Source: Asterias amurensis (lineage: Eukaryota > Echinodermata > Asteroidea > Forcipulatida > Asteriidae). Taken from it: a stretch of DNA of 64,000 bases. Both the position numbers and the translations under genes were made by a program. The first letter of the stretch is position 1. Every line of letters starts with the position of its first letter. Below the pieces are notes generated by a model. The model saw nothing but the letters and a program-made list of their open reading frames with translations. It was not told where the DNA came from and made no database searches. The stretch covers positions 1,614,501 through 1,678,500 of the forward strand of contig NC_092661.1 of the NCBI RefSeq assembly GCF_032118995.1, read 5' to 3'. Shown piece by piece: positions 1 to 12,184 of the stretch.

Positions 1-1551
<1,551 letters not shown>

Positions 1552-1559
1552 TCATTTTA

Positions 1560-2235
1560 TCACAGCATGCAAAAGAAAGATGTCATTTTCCTTTGTGCCG
1601 GTAACTCCTTGAGTCGGGCTACGTCCCGTAGCCTTAGATCTCAAGAGTCTTTCTCAGGATCCTCGCTGTTCCCAAAAGCGCTGCCAACCACCACGGGGAC
1701 TACTTTTACCTTTACCTGCCAAATCTTACGAAGTTCCCTAGCCAGGTCCTGGTACTTCTCGATCTTTTCCATCTCCTTCGAAGCTACCCTTATATCACCT
1801 GGCACAGCTATGTCAATGAGATGACACATCTTCTTCGTCTTATCTAATAGCACAACATCCGGACGCCTATGTGGTATAACATGATCGGTCTGAATGGTAA
1901 AGTCCCAAAGGATCTTGACCTGGTCGGTCTCTACAACTTTTTCCGGAACATGTTCGTACCATTTCGCAAGCACTTTGACACCATACTTCTTACACAGATC
2001 CCAGTGAATCACCTTGGCCAGCTTGTCATGTCTTCCTTTGTACTCCGTTTGGGCCATCTTACTGCATTCGCTAACAATATGAAACACAGTCTCCTCTGCT
2101 TTATTGCACATTATACACATAGGAGAGACGTTTGCTTTCTCTATCCTTGCCTTCATTACATTTGTCCTTAGAGACTGGTCTTGCGCCGCAGTAATCAAGC
2201 CCTCTTTTCTTTAAGCCTAATCTCCCAAACCAAGA
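1560..2235 (-). mobile_element. LINE (non-LTR retrotransposon) ORF C-terminal fragment, R2/R4-like type
   Basis: A minus-strand frame of 185 residues (1641-2198) carries a zinc knuckle, C-x2-C-x7-H-x4-C, near its start. It then has a segment with RRPDVVLLD and LIDIAVPGD, followed by a charged helix (KIEKYQDLARELRKIW). This is the C-terminal arrangement of LINEs with a restriction-like endonuclease (R2/R4-type clades). The reverse transcriptase core is absent, so this is a 5'-truncated copy, and the frame departs from the family after the PVVVG motif. The LINE's 3' end faces the microsatellite at 1-1550. Assignment to this group is from recalled motifs; the exact clade is uncertain. Confidence 0.75.
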
Positions 2236-2380
2236 CCTATGGCGGCCAAGGCCGCAATAGATCTTGGCGACTTTAACAAAGGTTCAAGGTTGCGTAAAAG
2301 AAGAAAATTTAGTTAGCAAAATCGAAACCCATCAAAAAATCCGTCATACCATGAGGACAGATCACTTCGATTATAATTAA

Positions 2381-2545
2381 AGGGAATCATGGTGTGGTGA
2401 TGAGGTTTTCAACTTGTGGTTTAAATCCAACGAGGCCTGGTTCTTTATATTGCCTAAACTAAGTCGATGTAAATAAAAAAGAACCAGGCCTCGGCGGGTG
2501 TAAACCACTAGTTGAAAACCGATTCAACACACTTTGATTCCCATT
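2381..2545. repeat. Fold-back MITE of about 165 bp
   Basis: Imperfect inverted arms of about 65 bp share GGGAATCA / TGATTCCC ends, a GGTTTTCAACT / AGTTGAAAACC block and GAGGCCTGGTTCTTT / AAAGAACCAGGCCTC nearest the loop. The loop is about 27 bp. There is no coding potential. Confidence 0.7.
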
Positions 2546-2985
2546 CATAAACACATTTTCGGTCAAAAAACATCAACACTTTTTGTCACAAAGTAGAATA
2601 AATGCAGAATTAACATTTTTCAATGATTTCTTTCAACACAACACCCCTCCATGTATGAAATGGTAAGGCCCCTGGCTAGACAACTCCTTATAAGGGAACG
2701 CTGTGCGCGTCGCGCGTAACGCGTGATGTGGCACAACTGTTTCACCCGTTGCTCTCGACCAATAGGAATGAAGAAACTGTCTTATAAGCACAGGTGCAAG
2801 CTCGCGTGTCACGCCCATGTTTCAACACTTTTTACTAGTCTTTAACAAAGAATTATACACACCCACGTGACGCGCTCTCTGCCAATAGGAATAACGAAAC
2901 CGTCTGAGGTATTTATGAATAAGGATAAGGCCTTATGTATGGATTGCCGTTTCACCGACTTTTCTGTTATCTAAAAAATCTCTAT
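2546..2985. other. Non-coding stretch with a repeated 'ccaataggaat' block
   Basis: No gene is seen. Two similar segments (about 2750-2790 and 2880-2925) each hold CCAATAGGAAT followed by a gAAAC(t/c)GTCT block and a TATTTATGAA or similar tail, pointing to an old repeated element. The short minus-strand frame at 2633-2818 shows no recognisable motif. Confidence 0.4.
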
Positions 2986-3079
2986 AGAGAACTATCCGAT
3001 CCCTTTATTGTACACTACGACATAGTTTACACAGAGATCAACTCTTAACTTATGGTCCATCATCATTCGGCAAAGACTG

Positions 3080-3290
3080 TCGTCTATGGCCGCCTCATCC
3101 TCAAATTGTAATGGTGACGCACTCCTGGTGTCACCGCCATCATCTCTTCCAATCGCTGCTATTCTCAGCTCTCCAACGCTTCTACCGCTCCACTTTACCA
3201 CACTGTCTATCCAGTGCAGTTTGGGCAACCTTTGCGTTTGGGCAACCTTTGCGTCAAATTGTACCTGCATACAGTCCATCTATAACTGAG
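3080..3290 (-). mobile_element. Probable LINE C-terminal scrap
   Basis: The minus strand encodes LPKLHWIDSVVKWSGRSV followed by IAAIGRD. This resembles the tail seen after the endonuclease and reverse transcriptase domains of many LINE proteins (pattern RxxRWxDxVxxWxG...A.DRxxWR). Only about 60 residues remain and the frame then drifts. The assignment rests on this short motif alone. Confidence 0.4.
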
Positions 3291-3390
3291 TCAGTATTAG
3301 ACCTCCTGTCGCATTACATGCGTGCACCACTTATCTTTATATATTATTCTCTATAACTAATGGATGGCTTTCTTTAACAAATTACATATG

Positions 3391-3735
3391 TTAAAGCCAT
3401 TATACACTTTCGGTAAACAGTATTGTCCAAGTCCCACACTTAGTGTATCACAACTTATATATAAAACAACAAACTTAATTTAGGCTCAATCGGTCATCGG
3501 GAAAACCCACTCTTGTTTCCGCGCGTTTCGCCGTGTCATGACATGTGTTTAAAATAAATCTGTAATTCTCGCTAACGAGAATACATATTGTTTTACCGTT
3601 TTCTCAAAAAGTTAAGCATTTCATGGACTAATAGTTCAAGAGAAGTCTTTCACCATTACCTTCTGTAAACCCTGTAAATTATTTGTATATCTGTGAACTT
3701 TTCTTTTCCGTACCAAAAGGGTCCAATGGCTTTAA
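3391..3735 (+). repeat. MITE family A, copy 1
   Basis: A 345 bp non-coding element. It begins TTAAAGCCATTATACACTTT and ends with the inverted form GTCCAATGGCTTTAA. Inside are the landmarks GGTAAACAGTATTGTCC, TCATGACATGTGTTTAAAAT and a short CTCG...CGAG palindrome. A second direct copy lies just downstream of the GPCR, and inverted copies sit in the 3' flanks of the lectin-like genes. Confidence 0.85.
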
Positions 3736-4366
3736 TAAAACAACGTCAACCAGTGTTATCAAACAGATCAACCTTAGACTGATACGTATCAACATATACT
3801 GGCTTTGATTATGGCGTGGTGTACCTAAGACTTTCACAACATTGGTAAACACAAGCCTAATGGAAAGTTGATTAATCCATCAACTTATTTCTTGTAATTG
3901 GCAGATCCCGTGCATAATTCATCTAAATATTTTTACCGTAGTTATACATTGATCAGTCTGCCTGCTACTGCCAGTTGTGTTCACTAGGTTGCAGTTTGAG
4001 GTGTGCATTTCTTCGACTTGATGGACTGAGCTCGAATTTCACTGAGGAGTCGAGGACAATCTGAATTCCTTAAGTTTAGTCTTCATAAGGATCAGAACAC
4101 AAGGGGGAGAGTAAACACTCCCACGTTTAACTGTGAACAGTTGATGCTCATGAAAAATTGTGTGGACACATAGGCTATTTTTCGAAACTGATGTTACTTT
4201 GAACTCGAAGATACTGTCGGAAACATTCTACGTTTTCTGATCTTGCTGAAATCTGCAAGGTTGTAACACGTGAAATCTGATATCATTGGAAGTTTCCCCC
4301 GTTTCTCTCCAAAAGTGATATTACCGAAGCTTGGATTTTGTAAACAACAACGACCATTGTGTTAAT
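3736..4366 (+). other. Upstream region of the GPCR gene
   Basis: This is 630 bp between MITE A copy 1 and the GPCR start. No coding frame or repeat was recognised and no clear TATA box is visible. It presumably holds the promoter and 5' untranslated region, or an upstream intron, of the intronless coding exon. Confidence 0.35.
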
Positions 4367-5314
4367 ATGAATATTAACTCTACATTCACAGACTCTGTGG
4401 GTCTGTCCCCAGTCCTCATCGCACTCCGTACTTGTTTCATCGCCATCATTGCACTGCTGATTATATCTGGGAATATTCTTTCAATTGCCGTGACACGCCG
4501 GGTAACCAGCTTAGCTGACAGCACCAAGGTTCTGATGACATCACTGGCTGTATCCGATCTCCTGGTTGGATTCTGTGCAGTAGTCAGTGTTGTAGCATCT
4601 GCTCTGGACAGCTGGCCTTTTGGTGAAGTGGGCTGCGAAGTGGTCAGCATGTTGTCCCCAATATGTTTCTTAATGTCAGTACTGTCAATTGTTGGTCTTA
4701 ACATAGAACGGTTCCTAGCTGTAACCCGACCTTACAAGTTTCCTGTGTGGTGTAGCAGATTTCGGATCCAAACGGCCGTGATTTTCCAAGCAATTCTCAG
4801 TTTGTGTTTAAGTTTTGTCGCCAAATTTGGGTTCCATGTTCCTCTACAATTTGATAATACTCTGCAAATTTGCGAGTATGTGAACGCTCCACCTCTTATG
4901 CGTATGAGTAACCTACTTATAATAGTAATACTTCCTACATTATTGATGTCATATATTTACTATCGTTTGATTAAGATCAGTCGCCAACATGAACAGCGAC
5001 TGAATCAAAATGGTAACAATGAGGCAAACTATAATCATGACAACAAAGCTCTCAAGACTTTCCTTGTTGTTACTTTGACATTTGCTGGATGCTACACACC
5101 AAATCTAACCTTGGAAACATTGATGTCATTATCAGGAGTATCTGCTCCAGGTTGGCTGCAGTTTCTTTCATTGTGGTTGGTGGTCAGCAACAGTATGTTT
5201 AATGTCATCATCTACTGTCTCTTCAATAAGGTGTTTCGTCAAACAGCTAAGAAAATTATCTCAGAGACATTCCCCTGTTGCAACAGATCGGTCGCTCCAA
5301 TTGAAATTAATTGA
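4367..5314 (+). CDS. Rhodopsin-class (class A) G protein-coupled receptor, intronless
   Basis: The frame encodes 315 residues from the first ATG; the open frame upstream of it has no ATG and a stop 48 bp before. Asn4-Ser-Thr is a likely glycosylation site. Seven hydrophobic segments carry class A landmarks: Asn36 in TM1, LAVSD with Asp64 in TM2, Cys90 before TM3 paired with Cys169 in loop 2, Pro190 in TM5, FAGCYTP in TM6 and an NSxxN motif in TM7. Basic helix 8 is followed by a CysCys pair suitable for palmitoylation. Several switch motifs are altered: ERF (114-116) replaces DRY, Tyr243 replaces the TM6 toggle Trp, and NVIIY (279-283) replaces NPxxY. TM4 lacks its usual Trp. Length and single exon suit an amine- or orphan-type receptor. 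The ligand cannot be told; it would act at the plasma membrane. Confidence 0.92.
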   Translation: MNINSTFTDSVGLSPVLIALRTCFIAIIALLIISGNILSIAVTRRVTSLADSTKVLMTSLAVSDLLVGFCAVVSVVASALDSWPFGEVGCEVVSMLSPICFLMSVLSIVGLNIERFLAVTRPYKFPVWCSRFRIQTAVIFQAILSLCLSFVAKFGFHVPLQFDNTLQICEYVNAPPLMRMSNLLIIVILPTLLMSYIYYRLIKISRQHEQRLNQNGNNEANYNHDNKALKTFLVVTLTFAGCYTPNLTLETLMSLSGVSAPGWLQFLSLWLVVSNSMFNVIIYCLFNKVFRQTAKKIISETFPCCNRSVAPIEIN

Positions 5315-5338
5315 AATCTCAATTAGGGGCAATTTTGT

Positions 5339-5714
5339 TTAAAGCAATTGTACACTTTCGGTAAACAGTATTGTCCAAGTCCCACACTTCGTGTATCACA
5401 ACTTATATATAAAATAACAAACCTGTGAAAATTTAGGCTCAATCGGTCATCGGAGTCGGGAGAAAATAACGGGAAAACCCACCCTTGGCTTCCGCACGTT
5501 TCGCCGTGTCATGACATGTGTTTAAAATAAATCCGTAATTCTCGCTATCGAGAAATGTTTTTTATTTTTTTAAGTTTTCTCAAAAAGTAAAGCATTTCAT
5601 GGAACCATATTTAAAGAGAAGTCTTTCACCATTACCTTCTGTAAACCCTGCAAATTATTTGTTAATCTGAGAACTGTTTTTTTTTTCCTATACCGAAAGT
5701 GTCCAATGGCGTTT
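5339..5714 (+). repeat. MITE family A, copy 2
   Basis: This is a direct-orientation copy of the element at 3391-3735. It starts TTAAAGCAATTGTACACTTT and ends GTGTCCAATGGCGTTTA. It carries an extra block (GGAGTCGGGAGAAAATAACG) that is missing from copy 1 but present in the copies flanking the lectin-like genes, so copy 1 has a small deletion. It begins 24 bp after the GPCR stop codon. Confidence 0.85.
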
Positions 5715-6477
5715 ACTTGTCGAATCAACTCAGTCTATAGGCGCATGGTTTTTTTGCAGTAATGTGGTCTTAACAAAGACCATCTTTGACGGTGGTAGCT
5801 TGCACATAACTTTCTTATAGTCATCAAAATGTGTGTTAACATTTGTTTTTTCCTACCTTGGTGTATATATTTTTTCCAAACTTTTGAAATAAAACGAACG
5901 AACGAACGCTTGAAGGGGTTTCGAGCAAACAAAATTAGTTTGAGCCTCAAACTTAATAGTTTGCACGCTCGAAATCTCATTGTTTAAGTGATTATACAAA
6001 TTCAACATATCGTTTGAAATTATTTTTGCGCTCGAAAAGGTCGATAATAATATCCAAACTAGCCTATTTTGAGCAAGCGAAATTATGATGAGTGTTCAAA
6101 AAAAATAACTAAACCTCGAATTTAATTTGTGTTCAGGAAATAATATTCGTATACTCGACAATCTAATTCTGAAGAATGGAGTTACGGTATGATTTCCTCC
6201 AATTCTTGTGATACACAACATAGTGCGCCACCTAGTGTGTGCCGATGGAGAGGTCATAATTCGCAGTGTACGGTGTGTAATACATCCGATCCTTCCGTAC
6301 GTGAACCGAAAATTCCGCGTATGAAAACTTTAGTGCATTTCTGTGTAGTAATTTTAAATACGTTAAATGTTTGTGTTCCTGGTCACAACATTATGTACGA
6401 TTTAGTAGTGGTTCCGTTTCTGATGAAAACCTTGCATGATGACTTTACTCGATATTGAGTTCCTGCTTTTATCGGTA
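5715..6477. other. AT-rich intergenic stretch with a remnant of lectin-unit flank
   Basis: No gene is recognised. Bases about 6195-6262 (TAGTGCGCCACCTAGTGTGTGCCGA...) match, with decay, the block found in the 3' flanks of genes 2 to 5 (for example 11933-11965 and 17424-17460). The duplicated domain therefore once extended this far. A small GAACGAACGAACG run lies near 5890. Confidence 0.5.
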
Positions 6478-7701
6478 CTCTGTTAAACTTTATTCAAATA
6501 ATCAGTTGTGAGCTTTGTGCAGTAAAGACCAGAGTTAAAAATAAAGAGAGTGTGACTTCATTCCAGATTTCGATTCCATTTCAATTTAAGGTACTTTGAG
6601 CTGATCAACTATGTTGTCATGCTCTCTAATCTATATAGTCGGACTTGCGGGTATTCCAACTAGAGATGCCGAGTTCTCACTGGAGGTACAAAACACACAT
6701 CGTTACATCTCAATAGCAGATACTCGCAACTAATTTAATCTTTACAAAAAGGCAGCAGTAGGCTCTACAGAATATAAGGGCGCATTCGATTTAGCTTCAA
6801 TGTGTCTACCACGCGGTGCTCACTCGGGTGAGCCCCTGACAAGAGCTAATTGAACGATCAATCACCCTCTCGAGGTGACGTCATGCGCATTAGGCCAGCC
6901 CCAAAGTGACCCACTCCACAAGCAGGGCACCTGGGGGCTGACCCGGGTGAGCCCCTGGAATGGCGTCAAAGCTATTCGAACGTACCGGGGACAGGACCGG
7001 GGTCGACCCAGGGATTTTAATCGAACGCACCATAGTACACTCAGAGTAATTTACAAACAACATGACAATGTGCAGGTCAAGGGTCAAACTTCTACTGGAC
7101 GCTACCGTACATACATTGCGACAATACGCAAAATTCACTTCTCCCTCTAAAGTTAAATGTTCCTATGACCAAATGATTATCTACACAAAGCAACAAGATA
7201 AATCTTTAAAAGCCTTTTGTGTACAATCTCCGTTTAATTATTCATCTATACTTTTATTGTAGGGGTCTTGATGTACACCTCTTTCGTTGACAGTTTTAAT
7301 ACAATTCTACCATAAAACGTTAACTGTGTTAATGTTTGAGATAAAACAAACAGAATATTCCACTAAATAAAGTTCAGTACCGATCCGAAAAAGAAAAAAA
7401 ATCCTGTCTGGAATACTTTGGAAAATCAAGAATTAATATTGTTGCGCTTATTTCCATTTAATTGCCGCAAATAAATATATATATACAAACTATGAGTGTT
7501 ATCAACGCGAACATTATACAATTATTTAAAAAACATTGACAGAAATAACGCACAATACCATGCATAACTGTTTTTTACACTACACAGACTGAGAAAGAAT
7601 TCATGATATTGAATTGATTTGAATTGAATTGAATTTAATTGAAATGAAAGTTGATGAAAATGAAGCCACGAAGTGAAGGTTTTTCGTTTTCAAAACGTAA
7701 C
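6478..7701. repeat. 3' flank of lectin gene 1 (class A flank), with hAT-like MITE
   Basis: This segment is repeated at about 27040-28185 and 35670-36806. It starts with AGTAAAGACCAGAGTTAAAA, contains the hAT-like MITE and ends in GAATTGAATTGAATT runs just before the stop codon of the gene. It therefore marks the 3' side of one subclass of array genes. Short frames here are accidental. Confidence 0.75.
6778..7031. mobile_element. hAT-like MITE, copy 1
   Basis: The ends are GGGCGCATTCGATTTAGCTTC and its inverted form ATTTTAATCGAACGCACC, a GGGTGCGTTCG-type terminal repeat typical of hAT relatives. The inside is GC-richer than its surroundings (CTCGGGTGAGCCCCTG appears in related forms twice) and has no transposase. 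Other copies are at 27318-27571, 35947-36200 and, inverted, 63169-63402. No clean 8 bp target duplication is visible in any copy. Confidence 0.7.
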
Positions 7702-9805
7702 TTATTTACAGCCAAGCAGCTCAAAACGCAGAGCAATGAAATCATTCCACTCAACGGGCACGATGCGAATCTTGACCGCCAAGACTGGCTTGAAGAAGCG
7801 CCTCTCCATGATGCTGTTCTGGTCGGAGTTGCCATTGAACATCTAGAAAGAGAATTTAAAAAACAGTACAGAAAGACGGGCAGGGGAGTTTTTCGTCTGA
7901 AAATGAGTGACATCAAATGAAGCAATCATCATACCTGAGTTTGACCAAGTTGGTCGTTCACATCAACAAGACATGCCGGTGAGGGCGGTTCGAACTGCAC
8001 TTTGTACTTTGACACCCATTGATAATGCTCATAACGCCCCTGTGTGAGTACCCCAGTGACGTAGGTCGGATTGCCTAAGTCCACCTGTATCCACTGGTTG
8101 GCATCCGCTACCGTAGGGTGCCATGCTCCTATGGTATTGTCAATTGGTATCTTGTTGAGACGGCCACTAGCCGGTGTTGACGTTTGCGGTCCGACCCAGT
8201 TGCTTGATGCGGAGAGGCTCTCATCGGGGATCAAACCGTCCTCAAGACCAAGTTTCTCTGGATCGGAAACAGAATTATACCGTATTAGTTGCGTACACCG
8301 CAAAAAAGTCTTCCTTTTGCAAAAGGAGATTTAAAAAGAATTGAATGCATAAACACAATACACAACAAGACTACACAACTACAGAAATGTGAACGGGTGA
8401 GGGTCCATATGAAAAAAATACACACTAATATACAACATAGAAACTTTACCGTAATATCTTGACAATATTATTAAAAAGGTGAACTTCGCAACAGGCAGAA
8501 AGGAATCTTTATAGATGGTCTTTAGACATAGTTGACGGGCCCTGCCCGAGTTGTTTTAGAGTGGCTTTAGAGTGTCTTATTGAACCGAGTCGTGATAAAA
8601 TCATCCATGGTGTATTGAATGTTCTTAAAGACACTGGAAACATTTGGTGATTATTAATGACCAGTCTTGTTTGTATATCAACATGTTATGCACAAAATAA
8701 CAAAACTGTGAAAACTTGAACTGAATGCTGGTCATCGAAGTTGCGAGATAATAATCGGGAAACACCCCTGTCGCACAGAGTTGTGTGCTTTCAGATGCTT
8801 GATTTCGAGACCTCAGCTGAGGTCTCGAAATAAATTTAAATAGTTTAGTATCGAAACAAATTTGAATATTTTAGTGAGACATTACTTCTTTCTCAAAAAC
8901 TACGTTTACTTAAGAGGGAGCCGTTTCTCACAATGTTTTATACTATCGACAGCTCTCCATACTCATTACCAAGTTAGTGTATGCTACCAATCATTTTAAG
9001 TAATTATCGATAATGGTGTCCAGTGCCTTTAACGTATGTTCAAAATAATCATACTGCCTGTTTGGCAATGCGATCTTTCTCAATTTAACTTGTTTCACAT
9101 CAGGCAGGAAAATTGGTAACTTCATTTGTATTCTTAACTTCATCGTTTGTTGTGGTACGCCCTGTTAATTTGTTTTTAGTGCTTAAATGGAATTAAAACG
9201 AACAGTTATTATTTGATTACTCACCGAAACCCCAACAGGTCTTCAAAGGAGCACATTCTCCATTGCCAGAAATGTAAGCATTCTGTTGAAGAAGGTGTAA
9301 ACGAACGCACGAGTAAATTCTGTGCAACTCTTTTTGTTTAATAAATGTAAGATTCATACAATTTGATCTTACAGAGGAACATGTCTGTCATGAAACAAAA
9401 AGACAGAAAACGCATAAATTAATTATATGAAAAATTAATACGCACTGATAATTAATAAATACAGCATACCTGACAAGTCATTGGTTTTGCGGTTGCATCG
9501 TAATACGAAAAATGCGGCATTCCTTGAAAGTTGTCACAGACGTGCTCAGCACTGGCGTTGTTCATCTGACAGACTTGATTGATGTGATCGTAGTTAAAAG
9601 AAGAACATACATGATGGCTGAGACACTAAACTGAACATCTGACGGCAGAAATGCCCGAGATATTCATGAAGGACTGGCCTAGAAGGGCGTGGTGCTCTAC
9701 CGGCTGGTACCAGACCTCTCGGTAAAGACCACTCACACTATAAGACGCTGAAACCTCCAGAAACATCTCAAGCAAGAGAACAATCAAACCACTCAGCACG
9801 GCCAT
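7702..9805 (-). pseudogene. Lectin-like array gene 1: secreted PAN/apple + discoidin protein, nonsense codon in exon 1
   Basis: Four exons read on the minus strand: 9805-9470, 9282-9225, 8257-7935 and 7842-7702. All borders are GT-AG and the model would give 285 residues. Exon 1 encodes a signal peptide (1-21) and a PAN/apple-like domain. Exons 2 to 4 encode an F5/8 type C domain that starts with GLEDGLIPDESLSASSNW and ends ELLGC plus Lys. Codon 60, which is CGG (Arg) in the sister genes, reads TAG here, so the domain stops at CSV. Exon 2 has 58 bp against 49 bp in the others. Intron 1 is only 187 bp and intron 3 only 92 bp, probably the ancestral compact form, while intron 2 holds a MITE. 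The other exons look intact, so loss is recent, or TAG is a sequence error. Confidence 0.8.
8625..9032. repeat. MITE family B inside intron 2 of gene 1
   Basis: A 408 bp element starts TTAAAGACACTGGAAACAT and ends GGTGTCCAGTGCCTTTAA. It contains a GATTTCGAGACCTCAGCTGA hairpin and GGGAGCCGTTTCTCACAATG. The same family recurs at 39303-39714, in decayed form at 58648-59010, and in part at 63661-63815. Sister genes have a 125 bp intron 2 without it. Confidence 0.85.
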
Positions 9806-10057
9806 TTTCTCACTCTGGTTTGAAATGACTAGCTGCCCTACCCACATAATAATCTATTTCCATTAAGTAAACTTCTGAAAAATCGCGGTTCAAGTTAAAA
9901 TGCAGAGGAATATGTTGCCATGGTAATGAGAAACACCATTCTTTCTGGTCATGTTGCGTGACAAAAGTCAATACCATGCAGGCTGCAACGCATTCACTAA
10001 TTACTTTTCCCTTACTCTTTACTGAAATCAATTTAATTGATATTTCATTCTCTTTAT
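9806..10057 (-). promoter_or_regulatory. Upstream region of gene 1 with X-box-like motif
   Basis: The sequence GTTGCCATGGTAAT at 9914-9927 lies 109 bp upstream of the ATG. It matches the RFX X-box consensus (GTNRCC, two-base spacer, RGYAAC) except for the last base. The same motif lies 109 bp upstream of the ATG in genes 2, 4 and 5. No TATA box was recognised. Confidence 0.45.
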
Positions 10058-10679
10058 TACATTCCTCAACGCAGCCTCAGATCATCAAACAAGTGTCTTC
10101 TTGTGACACCGAGGACACACACCTCTTATGGTAATAGGGCTTTTTCATATGCAGCACCAACCCTCTGGAATACTCTATCAATAGGCATGCGCACAGCTTC
10201 TTCATTAGACACATTTAAATTGCAACTAAAAACCTATTTGTTTCCTAAGTCACGGTAATTAGGCACTATTACTATTACTATTACTATTACTATTACTATT
10301 ACTATTACTTTTACTGTTACTGTTACTGTTACTGTTACTGTTACTGTTACTGTTACTGTTACTGTTACTGTTACTGTTACTGTTACTGTTACTGTTACTG
10401 TTACTGTTACTGTTACTGTTACTGTTACTGTTACTGTTACTGTTACTGTTACTGTTACTGTTACTGTTACTGTTACTGTTACTGTTACTGTTACTGTTAC
10501 TGTTACTGTTACTGTTACTGTTACTGTTACTGTTACTGTTACTGTTACTGTTACTGTTACTGTTATTGTTATTGTTATTGTTATTGTTATTGTTATTGTT
10601 ATTGTTATTGTTATTGTTATTGTTATTGTTATTGTTATTGTTATTGTTATTGTTATTGTTATTGTTATTATTATTATTA
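10058..10679 (+). mobile_element. LINE 3' end (CR1/L2-like) with hexamer microsatellite tail
   Basis: The insert encodes RTHTSYGNRAFSYAAPTLWN and LDTFKLQLKTYLF, the C-terminus typical of CR1/L2-like LINE proteins, then a stop. It continues as ATTACT repeats, TGTTAC repeats (about 10310-10560), TTGTTA repeats and ATT. Genes 2 and 3 keep the uninterrupted sequence CTCTTTATGCAATAC here, so the insert is flanked by a TTTAT target duplication (10053-10057 and 10680-10684). It is a 5'-truncated, target-primed insertion younger than the array duplications. Confidence 0.8.
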
Positions 10680-12184
10680 TTTATGCAATACTATAATTTA
10701 ATATTTAACGTCTTTTAGCCGCTGTATAAACGATGAATAATAATTAAGCCACCGCAAGCGTTTACTTTCTGCAATTTTGATGTTATGGTATTCTGAATGT
10801 TATACAGAATAATAAGACACAAATAAGACATACACAAAAACAGATAATTGACTCTCAAAAATTAACCTTTATTATGTAATGTCACGTGATACAAGGTGAT
10901 GTGACTATGACGTTAGCTCTATTATCCAGTTAAGAAACTTCATAATTATTTTGAAACGCATACAGCTTCCGAACCTTCGCTTATCATATGATCTCATATT
11001 ATTTTTATCAGTGGTACGTGGATATTGTGTTCTAAAACAAAAATACATAAACAAATAAAACACATTATAACAATTTAGAATGAAACATTGCAGTATACGA
11101 AGATAAATAATTTTAATGATTAATTGTAATTAGTGGTTATCGTATGATGTTCCAAGCACGTTTTAAAAACATTTGAAAACTGTTAAAATAGGTTTTTCAT
11201 AAATTCCTGTACACACCTTCTTTTGACGTGAACAAAAAAATAATTGATCTAATTTGATCTAATTTGTACGATGAAGGTTTAAAGGATTGGGGTTCTTTTT
11301 GTAACACAAGCACAATGTCTAAAGATACATTAAGATTACACTGTTTGAAGATAACGAAAATAGAAGGATTACCTTAAAATATTACTTACTGAGGTGCTGT
11401 AGTTTAATGTAAATCTGTGGACATTGTTTTTTGTGTACCACGACAAATACCCAGACCCTTTAAAGCCAGAAAAAAAGTTCACAGGTTTACAAATAACTTA
11501 CTAAAAAAGACTTCCATTGAAATATTATTCCATGAAATGCTTTACTTTTTGAGAAAACATTAAAACAACTATCAATTCTCGATATCGAGAATTACGGATA
11601 TATTGTAAACAAATGTCATGACACCACGAAAAGTGCGGAAACAAGGGTGGGTTTTCTCGTTATTTTCTCCCGACTCCGATGACCGATTAAGCCTAAATTT
11701 ATACAGGTTTTTTATTTTATATTTAAGTTGTGATACACGAAGTGTGGGCCGTGCGACAATACTTTTTACCGAAAGTGTCCAGTGGCTTTAAAGATGAACC
11801 ATGTTTGTGAGTATTTAAAGTTATACAACGGAACACTCGTCTCCTTATTAACAGTTTAAGGCCTTTAACCCATGCTTTCTAACGCAAGAACATGGTGTAC
11901 CAATTGTTCCTCCAATTGTGGTGATCCACCATAGTGCGCCACCAAGTGCGTGCCGAATGAGAGGCCATAACTCGTTTGAGATTTTACATTTTTTTTAACT
12001 CATCCCCAAAGTGAAATGAAATATTGCTAACACTACCGAGACAAAGAGCTTACGACATTGATGATAATGAGGCAAATGCTATAATTATATTGTTATAATA
12101 CAATACTGAATGGTCACAAATCTGATATTAAATGACTTTTCTACATTTTGCAAAAATTACGGTTCTTCGTTTACTTCACGTAAT
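10680..12184. other. Intergenic spacer between genes 1 and 2 (class B 3' flank)
   Basis: No gene. This sequence is shared with 16107-17678 and 21707-23236. It holds an inverted MITE A at 11459-11792 and the block TGCGCCACCAAGTG near 11935. Differences among the three copies are scattered substitutions and small indels, so the spacer duplicated with the genes. Confidence 0.7.
11459..11792 (-). repeat. MITE family A, inverted copy in the gene 2 3' flank
   Basis: It runs TTTAAAGCCAGAAAAAAAGT to AAGTGTCCAGTGGCTTTAA, the inverse of the copies at 3391 and 5339. Equivalent copies are at 16951-17283 and 22511-22844, with a truncated one at about 28230-28361. Confidence 0.8.

Noticed and set aside
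10265-10680. Possible CRISPR-like or regulatory short repeat
   Set aside because: The repeat is a simple hexamer (TGTTAC) without spacers, continuous with a LINE tail.
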